NCBI RefSeq assembly: GCF_028714975.1
Contig: NZ_JAQTLH010000011.1
Coordinates: 1-60,964, forward strand
Direction of reading: 5' to 3'
Length of the DNA stretch: 60,964 nt
Source: Sulfurimonas sp.
GTDB taxonomy: Bacteria > Campylobacterota > Campylobacteria > Campylobacterales > Sulfurimonadaceae
Below the pieces are notes generated by a model. That model was not told the DNA's origin. It did no database searches and saw nothing but the letters and a program-made list of their open reading frames with translations. Positions 44,284-52,746 of the stretch are shown here, piece by piece (position 1 is the first letter of the stretch; every line of letters begins with the position of its first letter). The position numbers and the translations under genes are program-made.

Positions 44284-44697
44284 TTAGTCTAATAAATGCT
44301 TTACGACTATATCCACACACTCTCTATACTTCTTTAAATCCATTATCTCATCAAAACTGCTGCTCATCATGGAATAGATAAAAAAGCTCGGGCGTTTGTC
44401 GTATAAACTTTCTAACATGTAGATAATAGTTTTTGGTGCTATATGGTGGCTTAGATTTAAACCGTTTTGCTGAGTCAAAGAACATGCTAATTTGTAGTGA
44501 TTTTTTTCATTACTGCACGTGTCTATAAAGATTATCTCATCTGCATCAAGCATCTCTAAAACTATCTCCGGTGTTAGTTGAAAAACTGAAATGAGTTTTG
44601 TATCTTTTAGAGAAAGTTTTTGCAGCTCTTTTATAACATCGACTCCAAAAGCATCTTCGCCTCTTAACTCATTGCCATATCCAATGATGATTCTCAT
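44284..44697 (-). CDS. hoxW: [NiFe]-hydrogenase maturation protease (HoxW/HyaD family)
   Basis: Endopeptidase that removes the C-terminal tail of the HoxH precursor after nickel insertion. It begins IIGYGNELRGEDAFGVDVI, where the Glu is the expected nickel-sensing residue, and has DADEIIFIDTCS with the second acidic ligand. Length 137 fits. Start and HoxH stop overlap by 1 bp, so it belongs to the hox operon and is most likely dedicated to HoxH. Confidence 0.92.
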   Translation of the reverse strand: MRIIIGYGNELRGEDAFGVDVIKELQKLSLKDTKLISVFQLTPEIVLEMLDADEIIFIDTCSNEKNHYKLACSLTQQNGLNLSHHIAPKTIIYMLESLYDKRPSFFIYSMMSSSFDEIMDLKKYRECVDIVVKHLLD

Positions 44698-46127
44698 TAG
44701 TTTCGCTCAATCACTTTGATTATGTTTTTGTTATGGTCGCGCACCTCTATTTTTGAGGAGACAATTCCGAGTGCATGAGTAGAACAGCTAAGGCACGGGT
44801 CAAAACATCTGATGACGGCTTCGACTCTGTTTAATGCTCCGTCCGTTATGTTATTGCCGTCTACAAACGCAAGGGCCGCCTGTTTTATCCCTGCGTTCAT
44901 AGCGAGGTTGTTATTTCCTGTCGCTATGATAAGGTTTACGGCAGTTATTACTCCCTCTTTTGTAACATGGTACTCATGAAAGAGAGTTCCTCTTGGAGCT
45001 TCCGAACATCCGACACCTCTATTTTTACTCACTTTTGAGGTTCTTCTTACGGTTTCACTTATTGTCTCATCGTCATTTAAAAGCTCTTCTATTTTCTCGA
45101 TGGCGTAAATAATCTCGATAAGCCTTGCGTAGTGGTAGTAAAATGAGTTTAAAACAGGTTTGCCGCCACCGAGTGCTTTAAAATTTTTAAGCTCCTCATC
45201 CGCTAAAGGAGTTCCGCAAGTTGATGCAATATTTAGTCTTGCCAATGCTCCTACTCTGTACATTCCCATAGGATAGCCTAAAGGTTTGTAGTACGGTGAT
45301 TTTAGGTAACTATCTTCTTCTACCGCTTCACCTATATAATCTTTGTAATTTTGTGGGTCAATTCCCTCTTCAAGGATGTTCCCCTCACTGTCAATAAAGC
45401 GTAAAACCCCGTCATAATGTTCTAAGGTTCCGTCTGGGTTTATAAGAGCCATAAACAGAGATGGAAATGTTGCAAATGAGTCTATCTCTTTTTGAAACTT
45501 ATGAAGATTTTCTTTGAAATATTTAAGTGCGCCTTGTGCAATTTTCATAGCATTTGGAATCTCTTTAAGTATCATCTCTTTTTGTGACTCTTCAATCTTT
45601 TTAGCCGCTCCGCCGGGAGTTATGCCTGTCGGGTGGATTCTTTTTCCTCCAAGTTCTTCTATGATTTTTTGCCCGAAAGCTCTTAATATTATGCCGTCTT
45701 TTGCCATTACGGGATGTGTCTGCATCATCTTAAAGATATTTCTATCCTCTTTTGGCGCGTCAAAACCATATATAAAATCAGGGCTTGAGAGATGAAAAAA
45801 GTTTAGCGTATGTGACTGGAGTATTTGAGCTAGATTTATGATTTTTCTTATGTTTATGCCGGCTTGGGGTGGAGTAACGGCTAAAATCTCATCAATGGCT
45901 TTTGTGGAGGCTACGACATGACTAACGGGGCAGATTCCGCAAGTTCTGGCTGTTATTGCGGGCATTTCGGTATACATCCTACCCTCGCAAAACTTCTCAA
46001 AACCGCGATACTGAGTTACATGTATCTTTGCATCTTCTACTTTGCCATCACAATCAAGGTCGATTGTGATTTTTGCATGTCCTTCGATCCTGGTTACTGG
46101 GTCGATTATGATTTTTTTATTTTCCAT
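44697..46127 (-). CDS. hoxH: NAD-linked [NiFe] hydrogenase large subunit HoxH
   Basis: Active-site subunit that splits or forms H2. Nickel ligands: [10 protein letters not shown] (Cys 63 and 66) near the N-terminus and DPCLSCSTH (Cys 445 and 448) near the C-terminus. A 25-residue tail follows the His 451 and should be cleaved by the neighbouring protease. Length 476 matches the HoxH/group 3d-like family. Other features such as RIEGHAKI are as expected. hoxY precedes by 2 bp. Confidence 0.96.
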   Translation of the reverse strand: MENKKIIIDPVTRIEGHAKITIDLDCDGKVEDAKIHVTQYRGFEKFCEGRMYTEMPAITARTCGICPVSHVVASTKAIDEILAVTPPQAGINIRKIINLAQILQSHTLNFFHLSSPDFIYGFDAPKEDRNIFKMMQTHPVMAKDGIILRAFGQKIIEELGGKRIHPTGITPGGAAKKIEESQKEMILKEIPNAMKIAQGALKYFKENLHKFQKEIDSFATFPSLFMALINPDGTLEHYDGVLRFIDSEGNILEEGIDPQNYKDYIGEAVEEDSYLKSPYYKPLGYPMGMYRVGALARLNIASTCGTPLADEELKNFKALGGGKPVLNSFYYHYARLIEIIYAIEKIEELLNDDETISETVRRTSKVSKNRGVGCSEAPRGTLFHEYHVTKEGVITAVNLIIATGNNNLAMNAGIKQAALAFVDGNNITDGALNRVEAVIRCFDPCLSCSTHALGIVSSKIEVRDHNKNIIKVIERN

Positions 46128-46129
46128 AA

Positions 46130-46681
46130 CTATTTTCCAAATCTTGTATATTCATATATATTTATTTCTCTGCCTTCAATGAGCGCTTTTAACATCTCGT
46201 AGATAGCTTTGTACGGAGCAGGGCAACCGGGCAGGAAGTAGTCGACTTTTACGACTTCATGCAGAGGCAAAACTTTATCTAAGAGTTTGGGAACTATTTG
46301 TGAGGGGTACTTTTTGCTCTCGTTTATATCCGCCAAGTCAAAATAACCTTTTTGCAAAACCGCATCACTGCCGAAGAGATTTTTCATAGCCGAAATATTT
46401 CCCGTAATCGCGCAATCTCCAAGAGCTAGTATGAGTTTTGAGTTTTCTCTTATCTTTTTTATTATCGCTATGTCATGGTCGGTGCTGAGAGCACCTTCAA
46501 CTATGGTTAAATCAACATTCGGCGGAAACTCTTTTGCATCGACATAGGGACTGAAAACTACATCTATAAATGGAGTTATTTCAAGGAGTTTTTCGTCCAT
46601 ATCTAAGATTGACATATGACATCCCGAACAGCCGTCAAGCCAAATAGTTGCAAGGCGTAATTTTTTTGGAGAATTTTCCAT
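46130..46681 (-). CDS. hoxY: Hydrogenase small subunit HoxY
   Basis: Electron-transfer small subunit of the soluble hydrogenase. Length 183 and only one set of [4Fe-4S] ligands (WLDGCSGCHMS, Cys 18 and 21; LGDCAITGN; PGCPAPYKAI), as in HoxY, and no signal peptide, so it is cytoplasmic. It is separated from hoxU by 523 bp holding a dead ORF6N gene, unlike the tight spacing of the other hox genes. Confidence 0.94.
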   Translation of the reverse strand: MENSPKKLRLATIWLDGCSGCHMSILDMDEKLLEITPFIDVVFSPYVDAKEFPPNVDLTIVEGALSTDHDIAIIKKIRENSKLILALGDCAITGNISAMKNLFGSDAVLQKGYFDLADINESKKYPSQIVPKLLDKVLPLHEVVKVDYFLPGCPAPYKAIYEMLKALIEGREINIYEYTRFGK

Positions 46682-46737
46682 CTGTTTTACCTCTGTTGTA
46701 AAGAGAATAGTATAACAAATTTATGAGTAGTTAATTA

Positions 46738-47034
46738 TCAAACAAACTCCCGCTTAAAGAACTCGCCAATTCTAAAAATTTTTGATGGGTTAAATTTAAG
46801 TTTTTGTAGGTTATCGCATTTTGCGATAAGATTATTTTTTTCATCATCTGTTAGCTCAAACATGAAATCATCTGGAAACTTTTCTATATTTCTTTTAATC
46901 TGTTAATTCAATCTGCTAGTTTGAACTTGATAAAGTTCGGCTAAATCCTTATCAATCATTACTTGAATACCTCTGATAATAAATATTTTATCATCTACGA
47001 CAATATTATTTAAAGCTTGGTTTTTTGTATCCAT
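46738..47034 (-). pseudogene. Broken ORF6N-domain (phage antirepressor-like) gene
   Basis: Translating the minus strand from ATG 47034 gives MDTKNQALNNIVVDDKIFII followed by RGIQVMIDKDLAELYQVQ, the start of an ORF6N domain. A TAA stop at codon 44 (about 46903-46905) falls where homologues have Glu in RLNEQIKRN. After it the frame continues with QIKRNIEKFPDDFMFELTDDE, still family sequence, then departs into a short unrelated end and stops at 46738. So there is both a nonsense mutation and loss of the C-terminal half. The rest of the 523-bp hoxU-hoxY gap shows only an inverted repeat at 47149-47185. Probably the scar of a mobile or prophage insertion. Confidence 0.8.
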
Positions 47035-47148
47035 CTCCACTGCTCCTAGATTTTTAAGATACGAAACCATAACAGAAAATTTGATTTTTATTTAAAAATA
47101 TTGCATTTTGTCATATTAAGCACCTATAAAAACTAGATTGCCGTAATT

Positions 47149-47185
47149 CCCTCGTAAGCCTTCATCCTTGAGATTTAGCCGAGGG
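47149..47185 (+). repeat. Inverted repeat in the hoxU-hoxY gap
   Basis: CCCTCG (47149-47154) pairs with CGAGGG (47180-47185), with TAA/TTA able to extend the stem past a bulge; a TTTTT run follows on the plus strand. No plus-strand gene ends here, so it may be the end of a decayed element rather than a terminator. It lies 20 bp after the hoxU stop. Confidence 0.35.
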
Positions 47186-47204
47186 TTTTTAATAAAAACT
47201 TTAT

Positions 47205-47924
47205 TTAATATTTACCTCTATTTTTCACAAGCTCCAAAATAATCCCTCTTTTTTTGATGACTTCTTCTTCACTGACATCTTTTTCATAAAGTGCACCCGT
47301 CGGGCAGACGTAGACGCATTTGCCGCAGCTTGTACAACTCTGTGAATCTGCCCAAGGCTCATCCATATCGTGAATTATTCTTGTGCTCAGTCCTCTGCCT
47401 GCCAAATCAAGCGCGTGTGCGCCTTCAATCTCATCACAGACACGGATACATCTCGTACACAATATGCATCTGTTTGGGTCGTTTACAAAGTTTTTATGTG
47501 AAGCGTCTATCTCAAATCTTTTATTTAGATATGGAACTTGGCTGTGTTGCAGTTCAAGTTCTACCGATTTGTTTTGAAGTTCACAATCTCCGTTTGCGAC
47601 GCAAGTACTGCATGTATGAGTTCGCTCGCTAAACATCATCGAGAGTATCATCTTTCTTGTGGCTTCAATTTTTGAAGAGTTAGTCGTTACCTCTATTCCC
47701 TCTTTTATCTTTGCCGTACATGCAGGAGTCGGCTCACGGCTTCCTTTTATTTCGACTATGCACATTCTGCATGAACCGACGCAGCTAAGACCTTCTAAGT
47801 GGCAGAGTGTCGGAATTTCAATGCCGTTGTCGCGTGCAACTTCAAGTATGGTTTGGTTTGATTGCCCCGTGACATCTACGCCGTTTATCTTAAAGGTTTT
47901 AACCCTGACTTTTTCTCTAATCAT
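47205..47924 (-). CDS. hoxU: Hydrogenase diaphorase subunit HoxU
   Basis: Iron-sulfur subunit that links HoxYH to HoxF, related to the NuoG N-terminus. An N-terminal [2Fe-2S] ferredoxin domain with CVGSCRMC, a His-Cys [4Fe-4S] site HTCSTCVANGDCELQ, and two [4Fe-4S] motifs CILCTRCIRVC and CTSCGKCVYVCP. Start 47924 is preferred because GAAGGA lies about 8 bp upstream and it overlaps hoxF by 8 bp; a longer frame to 47954 lacks support. The length is then 239. Confidence 0.94.
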   Translation of the reverse strand: MIREKVRVKTFKINGVDVTGQSNQTILEVARDNGIEIPTLCHLEGLSCVGSCRMCIVEIKGSREPTPACTAKIKEGIEVTTNSSKIEATRKMILSMMFSERTHTCSTCVANGDCELQNKSVELELQHSQVPYLNKRFEIDASHKNFVNDPNRCILCTRCIRVCDEIEGAHALDLAGRGLSTRIIHDMDEPWADSQSCTSCGKCVYVCPTGALYEKDVSEEEVIKKRGIILELVKNRGKY

Positions 47925-49530
47925 CGCCAATTCCTTCAAGATATTCACTTTCAAAATATTTTATGGTGCTAAGAACCGGATTTGGCGCCGTTTGCCCGAG
48001 TCCGCAAAGACTTGCGCTCTTTAGTACTTCACACATCTCTTTTAAGAGCTCAAAATCGCTCTTTGTTGCCTCTTTTTTTATAAATTTATCCAAAAGGAGT
48101 GTAAGTTCTGTTGTTCCTACGCGGCAAGGCGTACACTTTCCGCAAGACTCACTCCTGCAAAAATCCATAAAAAATCGTGCAATCTCAACCATATTTGAGC
48201 TATCATCTATAACTATCAAACCTCCGCTTCCCATAATGGAGCCTGCGTTTTTAAGGGATTCATAGTCTACATGCAGATCTAAAAGTTCTTCGGGAATACA
48301 CCCTCCGCTTGGACCTCCAGACTGAATGGCTTTAAATCTTTTTCCATCGGGAATTCCGCCGCCGATTTCATATATAAGCTCCCTTAGGGTTGTTCCCATG
48401 GGTACTTCAACAAGCCCCGTGTTTTTTATATGTCCCGTCAGTGCAAAAACTTTTGTTCCGCTTGAGTTTTGCGTACCTATATTTTTGTACCACGCTCCGC
48501 CGTTTTTAATTATGGGTGCAATGTTTGCTAAAGTCTCGACATTATTAAGAACTGTAGGTTTACCCCATAAGCCGTAATCTGTTAAATGAGGAGGTTTTTG
48601 TCTTGGATTGCCGCGGTTACCTTCCACCGAAGCGATAAGTGCAGTCGCCTCTCCGCATACAAATGCACCCGCACCGAGGCGAATCTCAATACTAAAACTA
48701 AAGTTGCTGTGGGCGATATTCTCTCCCAAAATACCAAGTTTTGTTGCTTGTTTTATAGCTCTGCTTAATTTCTCGACGGCCAAAGGGTATTCGGCTCGAA
48801 CATAGATATAACCTTTGTTTGCCCCGCATGCATAACCTGCAATCGCCATTCCTTCTAACACTCTGTGCGGGTCGGACTCCATAACTGCTCTATCCATAAA
48901 AGCTCCGGGGTCACCCTCATCGCCGTTACAGATTATATACTTCTGTTCGCTGATAACTTTTGAGACGCTCTCCCATTTTATACCCGCCGGATAACCTCCA
49001 CCGCCGCGACCGCGCAGAGCGCTTATCTTTACCTCTTCTATAACCTCTTTTGGCGTCATCTCGTCAAGTGCCTTAAATAGTGCTATATATCCGCCGTGAG
49101 CTATATAGTCTTCAATCTCATCGGGGTCAATCATTCCGGCATTTTCAAGGACTATTTTGGTCTGTTTTGCAAAAAACGGTTGAGCGATATCACACATTTT
49201 ATCTTTAAGCAAACCGCCGTTTTGGATGCTATCAACCAAATCTTTTGCGTCTGAAGTCGTGATTTTTTCATATAGAGTGCTTTCATTGCCATTGCAGTGA
49301 GAAACTAGTGTTCCGTTTGCGCAAAGTCCGCTACAGCCGACACTTTTTATTTTGTACCTATCATTTAGCTCTCTGCTTTGCAGTTCATCTTGCAGACTTT
49401 TTCCTAACTCTGCAGAACCCAGAGACATACAGCTGCTGCCCATACAGACTCTTAGCTCTTGGCGGCTGTTATCGTCGGTACACTTTTTTTTATCGGCGAG
49501 TTCTTTTAACTCATTTAAAGATGTAATCAT
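47917..49530 (-). CDS. hoxF: Hydrogenase diaphorase subunit HoxF
   Basis: NAD(H)-binding flavoprotein subunit, NuoF-like. An N-terminal thioredoxin-like [2Fe-2S] part (CMGSSCMSLGS, SVGCSGLCANG), the NADH/FMN region (LRGRGGGGYPAGIKWE, CNGDEGDPGAFMDRA) and the [4Fe-4S] motif ESCGKCTPCRVGT are all present. Length 537 is in the HoxF range. It overlaps hoxU and hoxE by a few bp. The nucleotide could be NAD or NADP. Confidence 0.95.
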   Translation of the reverse strand: MITSLNELKELADKKKCTDDNSRQELRVCMGSSCMSLGSAELGKSLQDELQSRELNDRYKIKSVGCSGLCANGTLVSHCNGNESTLYEKITTSDAKDLVDSIQNGGLLKDKMCDIAQPFFAKQTKIVLENAGMIDPDEIEDYIAHGGYIALFKALDEMTPKEVIEEVKISALRGRGGGGYPAGIKWESVSKVISEQKYIICNGDEGDPGAFMDRAVMESDPHRVLEGMAIAGYACGANKGYIYVRAEYPLAVEKLSRAIKQATKLGILGENIAHSNFSFSIEIRLGAGAFVCGEATALIASVEGNRGNPRQKPPHLTDYGLWGKPTVLNNVETLANIAPIIKNGGAWYKNIGTQNSSGTKVFALTGHIKNTGLVEVPMGTTLRELIYEIGGGIPDGKRFKAIQSGGPSGGCIPEELLDLHVDYESLKNAGSIMGSGGLIVIDDSSNMVEIARFFMDFCRSESCGKCTPCRVGTTELTLLLDKFIKKEATKSDFELLKEMCEVLKSASLCGLGQTAPNPVLSTIKYFESEYLEGIGDD

Positions 49531-50000
49531 TTTATCATCTCCTCTATATCACATAAAGAGTCTTCAATAGTCACTTTGCCTTTTGGCACATCGTCATAAA
49601 CAACTACGGGAGCAAGAGAACATGAACCGAAACATCTTGCACTTAGAAGCGACAAAACACTATCGGGGGTTGTTTCACCGACTTTGATACCGTATTTTTG
49701 TTCGATTTTTTCGAGTATTTTATTGGAGCCTTTTATATAGCAGGCAGTTCCCATACAAACGACGACATTGTGCTTGCCTTTTGGTTTAAGTCTGAAATAG
49801 TTGTAAAATGTAGCAACGCCATAAACTTTTGAGTAGGGAAGTCTTAACCGTTTTGCTATAAACTTTAGAGTATCGATGCCCAAATACCCGAATGTCTCTT
49901 GCGCGGTATGAAGAGTCTCAATGAGAGCACTTTTGTCATACCCGAGTTTTTTCATGCTTTTTTCAAGTGTGTTATATCTATCGTCTGTTGCTATTGACAT
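49527..50000 (-). CDS. hoxE: Hydrogenase diaphorase subunit HoxE
   Basis: NuoE-like [2Fe-2S] subunit. Ligands are CMGTACYIKGS and ARCFGSCSLAP, and FGYLGIDTLKFIAKRL is family sequence. Start 50000 is preferred because AAAGGA lies 8-9 bp upstream; the frame extends to 50045 without support. The length becomes 157, typical of HoxE. It is the first gene of the hox run, with a TATAAT about 32 bp upstream. Presence of hoxE marks the five-subunit HoxEFUYH type. Confidence 0.94.
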   Translation of the reverse strand: MSIATDDRYNTLEKSMKKLGYDKSALIETLHTAQETFGYLGIDTLKFIAKRLRLPYSKVYGVATFYNYFRLKPKGKHNVVVCMGTACYIKGSNKILEKIEQKYGIKVGETTPDSVLSLLSARCFGSCSLAPVVVYDDVPKGKVTIEDSLCDIEEMIK

Positions 50001-50031
50001 TTCAAAATATCCTTTGTAGGAAACTTCCTCT

Positions 50032-50037
50032 ATTATA
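50032..50037 (-). promoter_or_regulatory. hox operon -10 element (TATAAT)
   Basis: Minus-strand TATAAT followed by AGAGGAAG, predicting a start near 50025 and a leader of about 25 nt before hoxE. It lies back to back with the plus-strand element at 50068 in an 87-bp gap, so hox and hypB are divergently expressed. Confidence 0.55.
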
Positions 50038-50067
50038 AGGAACAATTGATTAAAATAGTCTAATCTT

Positions 50068-50073
50068 TATAAA
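50068..50073 (+). promoter_or_regulatory. -10 element (TATAAA) for the small membrane gene-hypB pair
   Basis: TATAAAAT 14 bp before ATG 50088. The predicted start is near 50080, so the leader would be very short. Confidence 0.45.
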
Positions 50074-50087
50074 ATGGCGGTACTTTT

Positions 50088-50261
50088 ATGAAATACATAG
50101 TAATTTTTCAACTAATATTTAGCACTCTGTTTGCTCACGGCAAAGAGCATGAGCATCTGCACTTTTTCTCATCATTACATGCAGAGTATTTTGTTTTCTT
50201 TATAGTCGGGTTAGTCGGCGCTTATTTTGTTTATGATAAATTTTTTAAGGATAACAGATAA
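50088..50261 (+). CDS. 57-residue His-rich membrane protein upstream of hypB
   Basis: A short open frame starting at ATG 50088 and ending in TAATG shared with hypB. It encodes a signal-like N-terminus (MKYIVIFQLIFSTLFA), a short exposed His-rich run (HGKEHEHLHFFSSLH, five His within residues 18-31) and one C-terminal TM (YFVFFIVGLVGAYFVYD). Coupling to hypB and the His run suggest a nickel-related job, such as a small permease partner or metal-binding peptide, but no family is recognised. Confidence 0.65.
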   Translation: MKYIVIFQLIFSTLFAHGKEHEHLHFFSSLHAEYFVFFIVGLVGAYFVYDKFFKDNR

Positions 50262-51016
50262 TGTGTAAAGATTGCGGATGCGGGATAATAGAACATAGAC
50301 ATGAACACTCTCACGAGCATTCTCACGATATGCAAACTATACATGCAAACCCTCAGTTAAACGACGCAAAAACCATAGCCGTTATAGAGAAGATTTTAGA
50401 CAAAAATGACCATGAAGCTTCTCATAATAGAGCTCATTTTGAGAGTCACGGAGTGTTGGCGATAAACATTATGAGCTCTCCCGGAAGCGGAAAAACTGCA
50501 CTTTTAGAGAAGTTTACAGAGTTGTCTAAGTTTAAATTTGCCGTTATAGAGGGCGACTTACAGACTTCAAAAGATGCAGATAGACTAAAAGCCAAAGGAG
50601 TAGATGCCTATCAGATACAAACGGGAAGCGCATGTCACTTGGACGCTTTTATGGTTCATAAGGCGCTTCATAATATCGATTTAGATACGGTAGATGTCTG
50701 TTTTGTGGAAAATGTCGGCAACCTTGTATGTCCCGCTTCTTACGATGTCGGAACACACCTAAATATAGTCCTCGTAAGTGTTCCTGAGGGAAATGACAAG
50801 ATAGCAAAATACCCTGTAATGTTTCGCAAAGCTGATTTGATACTCATTACAAAAACCGACCTTTTGCCTTACATAGAGTTTGATATGGAAGCAGAGAAAA
50901 AAGAGGCGAGAAAACTAAAACCGAATGTCGATATCTTAGAAGTAAACATAAAAGATGACGACTCTATAAAAAGAGTCCTAAACTGGATAGAGTTTAAAAG
51001 AGGGATGCGGGCTTAA
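50261..51016 (+). CDS. hypB: Hydrogenase nickel incorporation GTPase HypB
   Basis: GTPase that hands nickel to [NiFe]-hydrogenase precursors with HypA. N-terminal MCKDCGCG supplies the high-affinity Ni site (CxxCGC), followed by a His-rich store EHRHEHSHEHSHDM. The G domain has MSSPGSGKTALLEKF, EGDLQTSKDA and GSACHLDAFMVH (metal site at the dimer interface) and TKTDLLP. Length 251. No hypA, C, D, E or F in the window. Confidence 0.96.
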   Translation: MCKDCGCGIIEHRHEHSHEHSHDMQTIHANPQLNDAKTIAVIEKILDKNDHEASHNRAHFESHGVLAINIMSSPGSGKTALLEKFTELSKFKFAVIEGDLQTSKDADRLKAKGVDAYQIQTGSACHLDAFMVHKALHNIDLDTVDVCFVENVGNLVCPASYDVGTHLNIVLVSVPEGNDKIAKYPVMFRKADLILITKTDLLPYIEFDMEAEKKEARKLKPNVDILEVNIKDDDSIKRVLNWIEFKRGMRA

Positions 51017-52212
51017 GCTCTAGTTATATGTTTTGCAGCCAAATATCCGCTTGCCCATGCAAAAGCAAAATTGTATCCTCCGCGGCGACCGACAACATCA
51101 AGCACTTCGCCGCAGAAATAGAGGTTTTTTTGTTTAAGTGATTCAAAAGTTTTTGGGTTTATCTCAGTTGTATCAACTCCGCCTCCGCTTACCTCTGCAT
51201 GGCGGAAGCCGTGGGTACCGCTTACATCAAATCGCCAGTTTAACATCTGATTTGCTATTTTTTTGGCAAGTTTTATGCCGATTTCATCTTGGCATAAAGA
51301 GGCTGAAATATCCAACTCTTCTAAAATTCCTGAGGCTATTTTTGTCGGAACAAGCCCGATGAGAATATCGAAAATCGTCATTTTTGGCGATGAGGTTGCG
51401 AGTTTGCTTATGTGAGTTGATAGTTTTTGAGCGTTGAAGTTTGGAAGCAGGTTTACGGATATGCTTACATGCGAAAACTCCATCAAAGCTGTACTAGCCA
51501 TTTGAGATATATCTAAGACGGCAAAGCCTGAGACTCCGTAGTCGGTAAAGAGTATATCACCGCTGGAAGTTAGCTCTTTTTTGTTGTTGATTAGCAGTGT
51601 GACTTCGCTCTCTATCTTGGCTCCGCTCATTTTTTTTGCAATGTTGGAGTTTAGATGAAGTTGTACCAAAGATGGATATGTCGGGATGATGTTATGCCCA
51701 AACTCTTTTGCAAACTCTAAGCCGTCTCTGTTTCCGCCAAGATGTGAGGCTGCCTCTGAACCGGTTGCTACTACGACGAAGTCATACTCACTTAATAGTT
51801 TTTTTATATCGCTAATTTTTTTATCGGTATGGATATTTACACCGATACTTTTTGCACTGCTTAAAAGAAGAGAAGCTACGCTTTTTGCTTCATTGCTGAG
51901 CGGATAAGCTCTTCCGTCATCTTTAATATCAAGCAAAAGACCTATGCTATCGCAAAACTTCTCAAACTCGCCAAATCCGAACTCTTTAAGTGCAAACTCT
52001 ACAAACGATGGATTTTGCGAGAAATAATCATTTGGGCTTAGGTTTTTATTTGTGATATTGCAACGACCGTTTCCTGATACTAAAATCTTTTTTGCACATT
52101 TTGCATTTTGCTCAAAAACATCAACACTTAGAGATTTTTTTGCACAAAATATTGCACACAAAAGCCCGCTTGCTCCACCGCCTATAATTGCTACTTTTTT
52201 TTCTTTTAACAC
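51013..52212 (-). CDS. HI0933/BaiN-like NAD(P)/FAD-dependent oxidoreductase
   Basis: Flavoprotein of the HI0933 family. N-terminal FAD-binding GGGASGLLCAIFCAK, a central CRNITN-type region SGNGRCNITNKN, and the C-terminal signature HAEVSGGGVDTTEINPKT with CGEVLDVVGRRGGYNFAFAWASG. Length 399. The physiological substrate of this widespread family is unknown. It converges on hypB with a 4-bp overlap of the two 3' ends. Confidence 0.9.
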   Translation of the reverse strand: MLKEKKVAIIGGGASGLLCAIFCAKKSLSVDVFEQNAKCAKKILVSGNGRCNITNKNLSPNDYFSQNPSFVEFALKEFGFGEFEKFCDSIGLLLDIKDDGRAYPLSNEAKSVASLLLSSAKSIGVNIHTDKKISDIKKLLSEYDFVVVATGSEAASHLGGNRDGLEFAKEFGHNIIPTYPSLVQLHLNSNIAKKMSGAKIESEVTLLINNKKELTSSGDILFTDYGVSGFAVLDISQMASTALMEFSHVSISVNLLPNFNAQKLSTHISKLATSSPKMTIFDILIGLVPTKIASGILEELDISASLCQDEIGIKLAKKIANQMLNWRFDVSGTHGFRHAEVSGGGVDTTEINPKTFESLKQKNLYFCGEVLDVVGRRGGYNFAFAWASGYLAAKHITRA

Positions 52213-52291
52213 AAGATACTCTTTTTTAAAAATTATAAGGATTGTACTATAAATATGAGAGATGTTAAGATAAATAGGTTGAGTAATTCAT

Positions 52292-52317
52292 AAGAGCAAC
52301 ACAATCGTGCCGCTCTT
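52292..52317 (-). terminator. Hairpin after the 78-residue secreted protein gene (copy 1)
   Basis: An 11-bp stem (52292-52302 with 52307-52317, loop AATC on plus strand) just after the gene. Read as minus-strand RNA the two apparent mismatches become G-U pairs, whereas the plus strand has A-C mismatches, so it is built to fold in this gene's mRNA. The same 26 bp occur at 52747-52772. No strong U tract, so 3'-end protection is also possible. Confidence 0.55.
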
Positions 52318-52322
52318 GGGAA

Positions 52323-52559
52323 TTATTTAGCTGCCGGAACTGCAGGAGTTGCCGGAACTGCAGGAGTTGTACGAGTAGCAGGTGTCGCAGGAATGGCACG
52401 AGTTGCTCTATGATTAGCGCCTGCTGAAGCTTCAGCGGGTTTATCTTTTTTCTCCTTTTTTTCTTTCTTTTCCTTTTCAGGTTTTTCAGCTTTATGACCG
52501 CCTGCGGCGAATAGTGAACTTAAACCAAGAACAAGAACAATCGCGATAATTTTTTTCAT
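52323..52559 (-). CDS. Small secreted Lys/Glu- and Ala/Pro/Thr-rich protein (Asr-like), copy 1
   Basis: A 78-residue protein with signal peptide (MKKIIAIVLVLGLSSLFAAG), a charged KPEKEKKEKKEKKDKP stretch and a C-terminal PATPA-type repeat. Composition recalls the acid-shock protein Asr, but homology cannot be claimed from composition. It is paralogous to the neighbour at 52778: same signal peptide pattern, same upstream operator repeat and same downstream hairpin. The stop-proximal DNA holds two exact copies of an 18-bp repeat. Likely controlled by the adjacent two-component system. Confidence 0.75.
   Translation of the reverse strand: MKKIIAIVLVLGLSSLFAAGGHKAEKPEKEKKEKKEKKDKPAEASAGANHRATRAIPATPATRTTPAVPATPAVPAAK
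52333..52368. repeat. Two tandem copies of an 18-bp repeat
   Basis: GCCGGAACTGCAGGAGTT occurs twice in a row (52333-52350, 52351-52368) near the 3' end of the 78-residue gene and encodes repeated TPAVPA residues. In-frame copy-number change would lengthen or shorten the protein without a frameshift. Confidence 0.85.
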
Positions 52560-52611
52560 AAATTAATCCTTTTTTGGTGTGTACACATCATGTGTAAAGT
52601 AATTCTATAGC

Positions 52612-52617
52612 ATTATA
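52612..52617 (-). promoter_or_regulatory. -10 element (TATAAT) of the 78-residue gene
   Basis: Minus-strand TATAAT starting 4 bp after the operator repeats at 52622-52638. The predicted start is near 52605, leaving a leader of about 45 nt before ATG 52559. Confidence 0.6.
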
Positions 52618-52621
52618 TGTG

Positions 52622-52638
52622 GAATTATTCGTGAATTA
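52622..52638 (-). promoter_or_regulatory. Tandem 11-bp repeat operator (copy 1)
   Basis: On the minus strand TAATTC recurs with an exact 11-bp period (TAATTCACGAATAATTC), covering the -35 region in front of the TATAAT at 52612. An 11-bp period is the usual arrangement for OmpR/PhoB-type regulators, and such a regulator is encoded nearby at 54188. The same repeat lies before the second small gene at 53031. Confidence 0.7.
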
Positions 52639-52746
52639 CCTCAAAAGATGGTAAATCTTATTTTAATGACTACTTTTGTAACATATTTGCGTTAAATGGA
52701 TTTTAATGATATTAAGATGAAATGAATCGAACGATTGAGAGAAAGG

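Noticed and set aside
45514..46202. Open frames on the plus strand opposite hoxH and hoxY
   Set aside because: They are antisense shadows of strongly conserved coding sequence and encode no recognisable protein.
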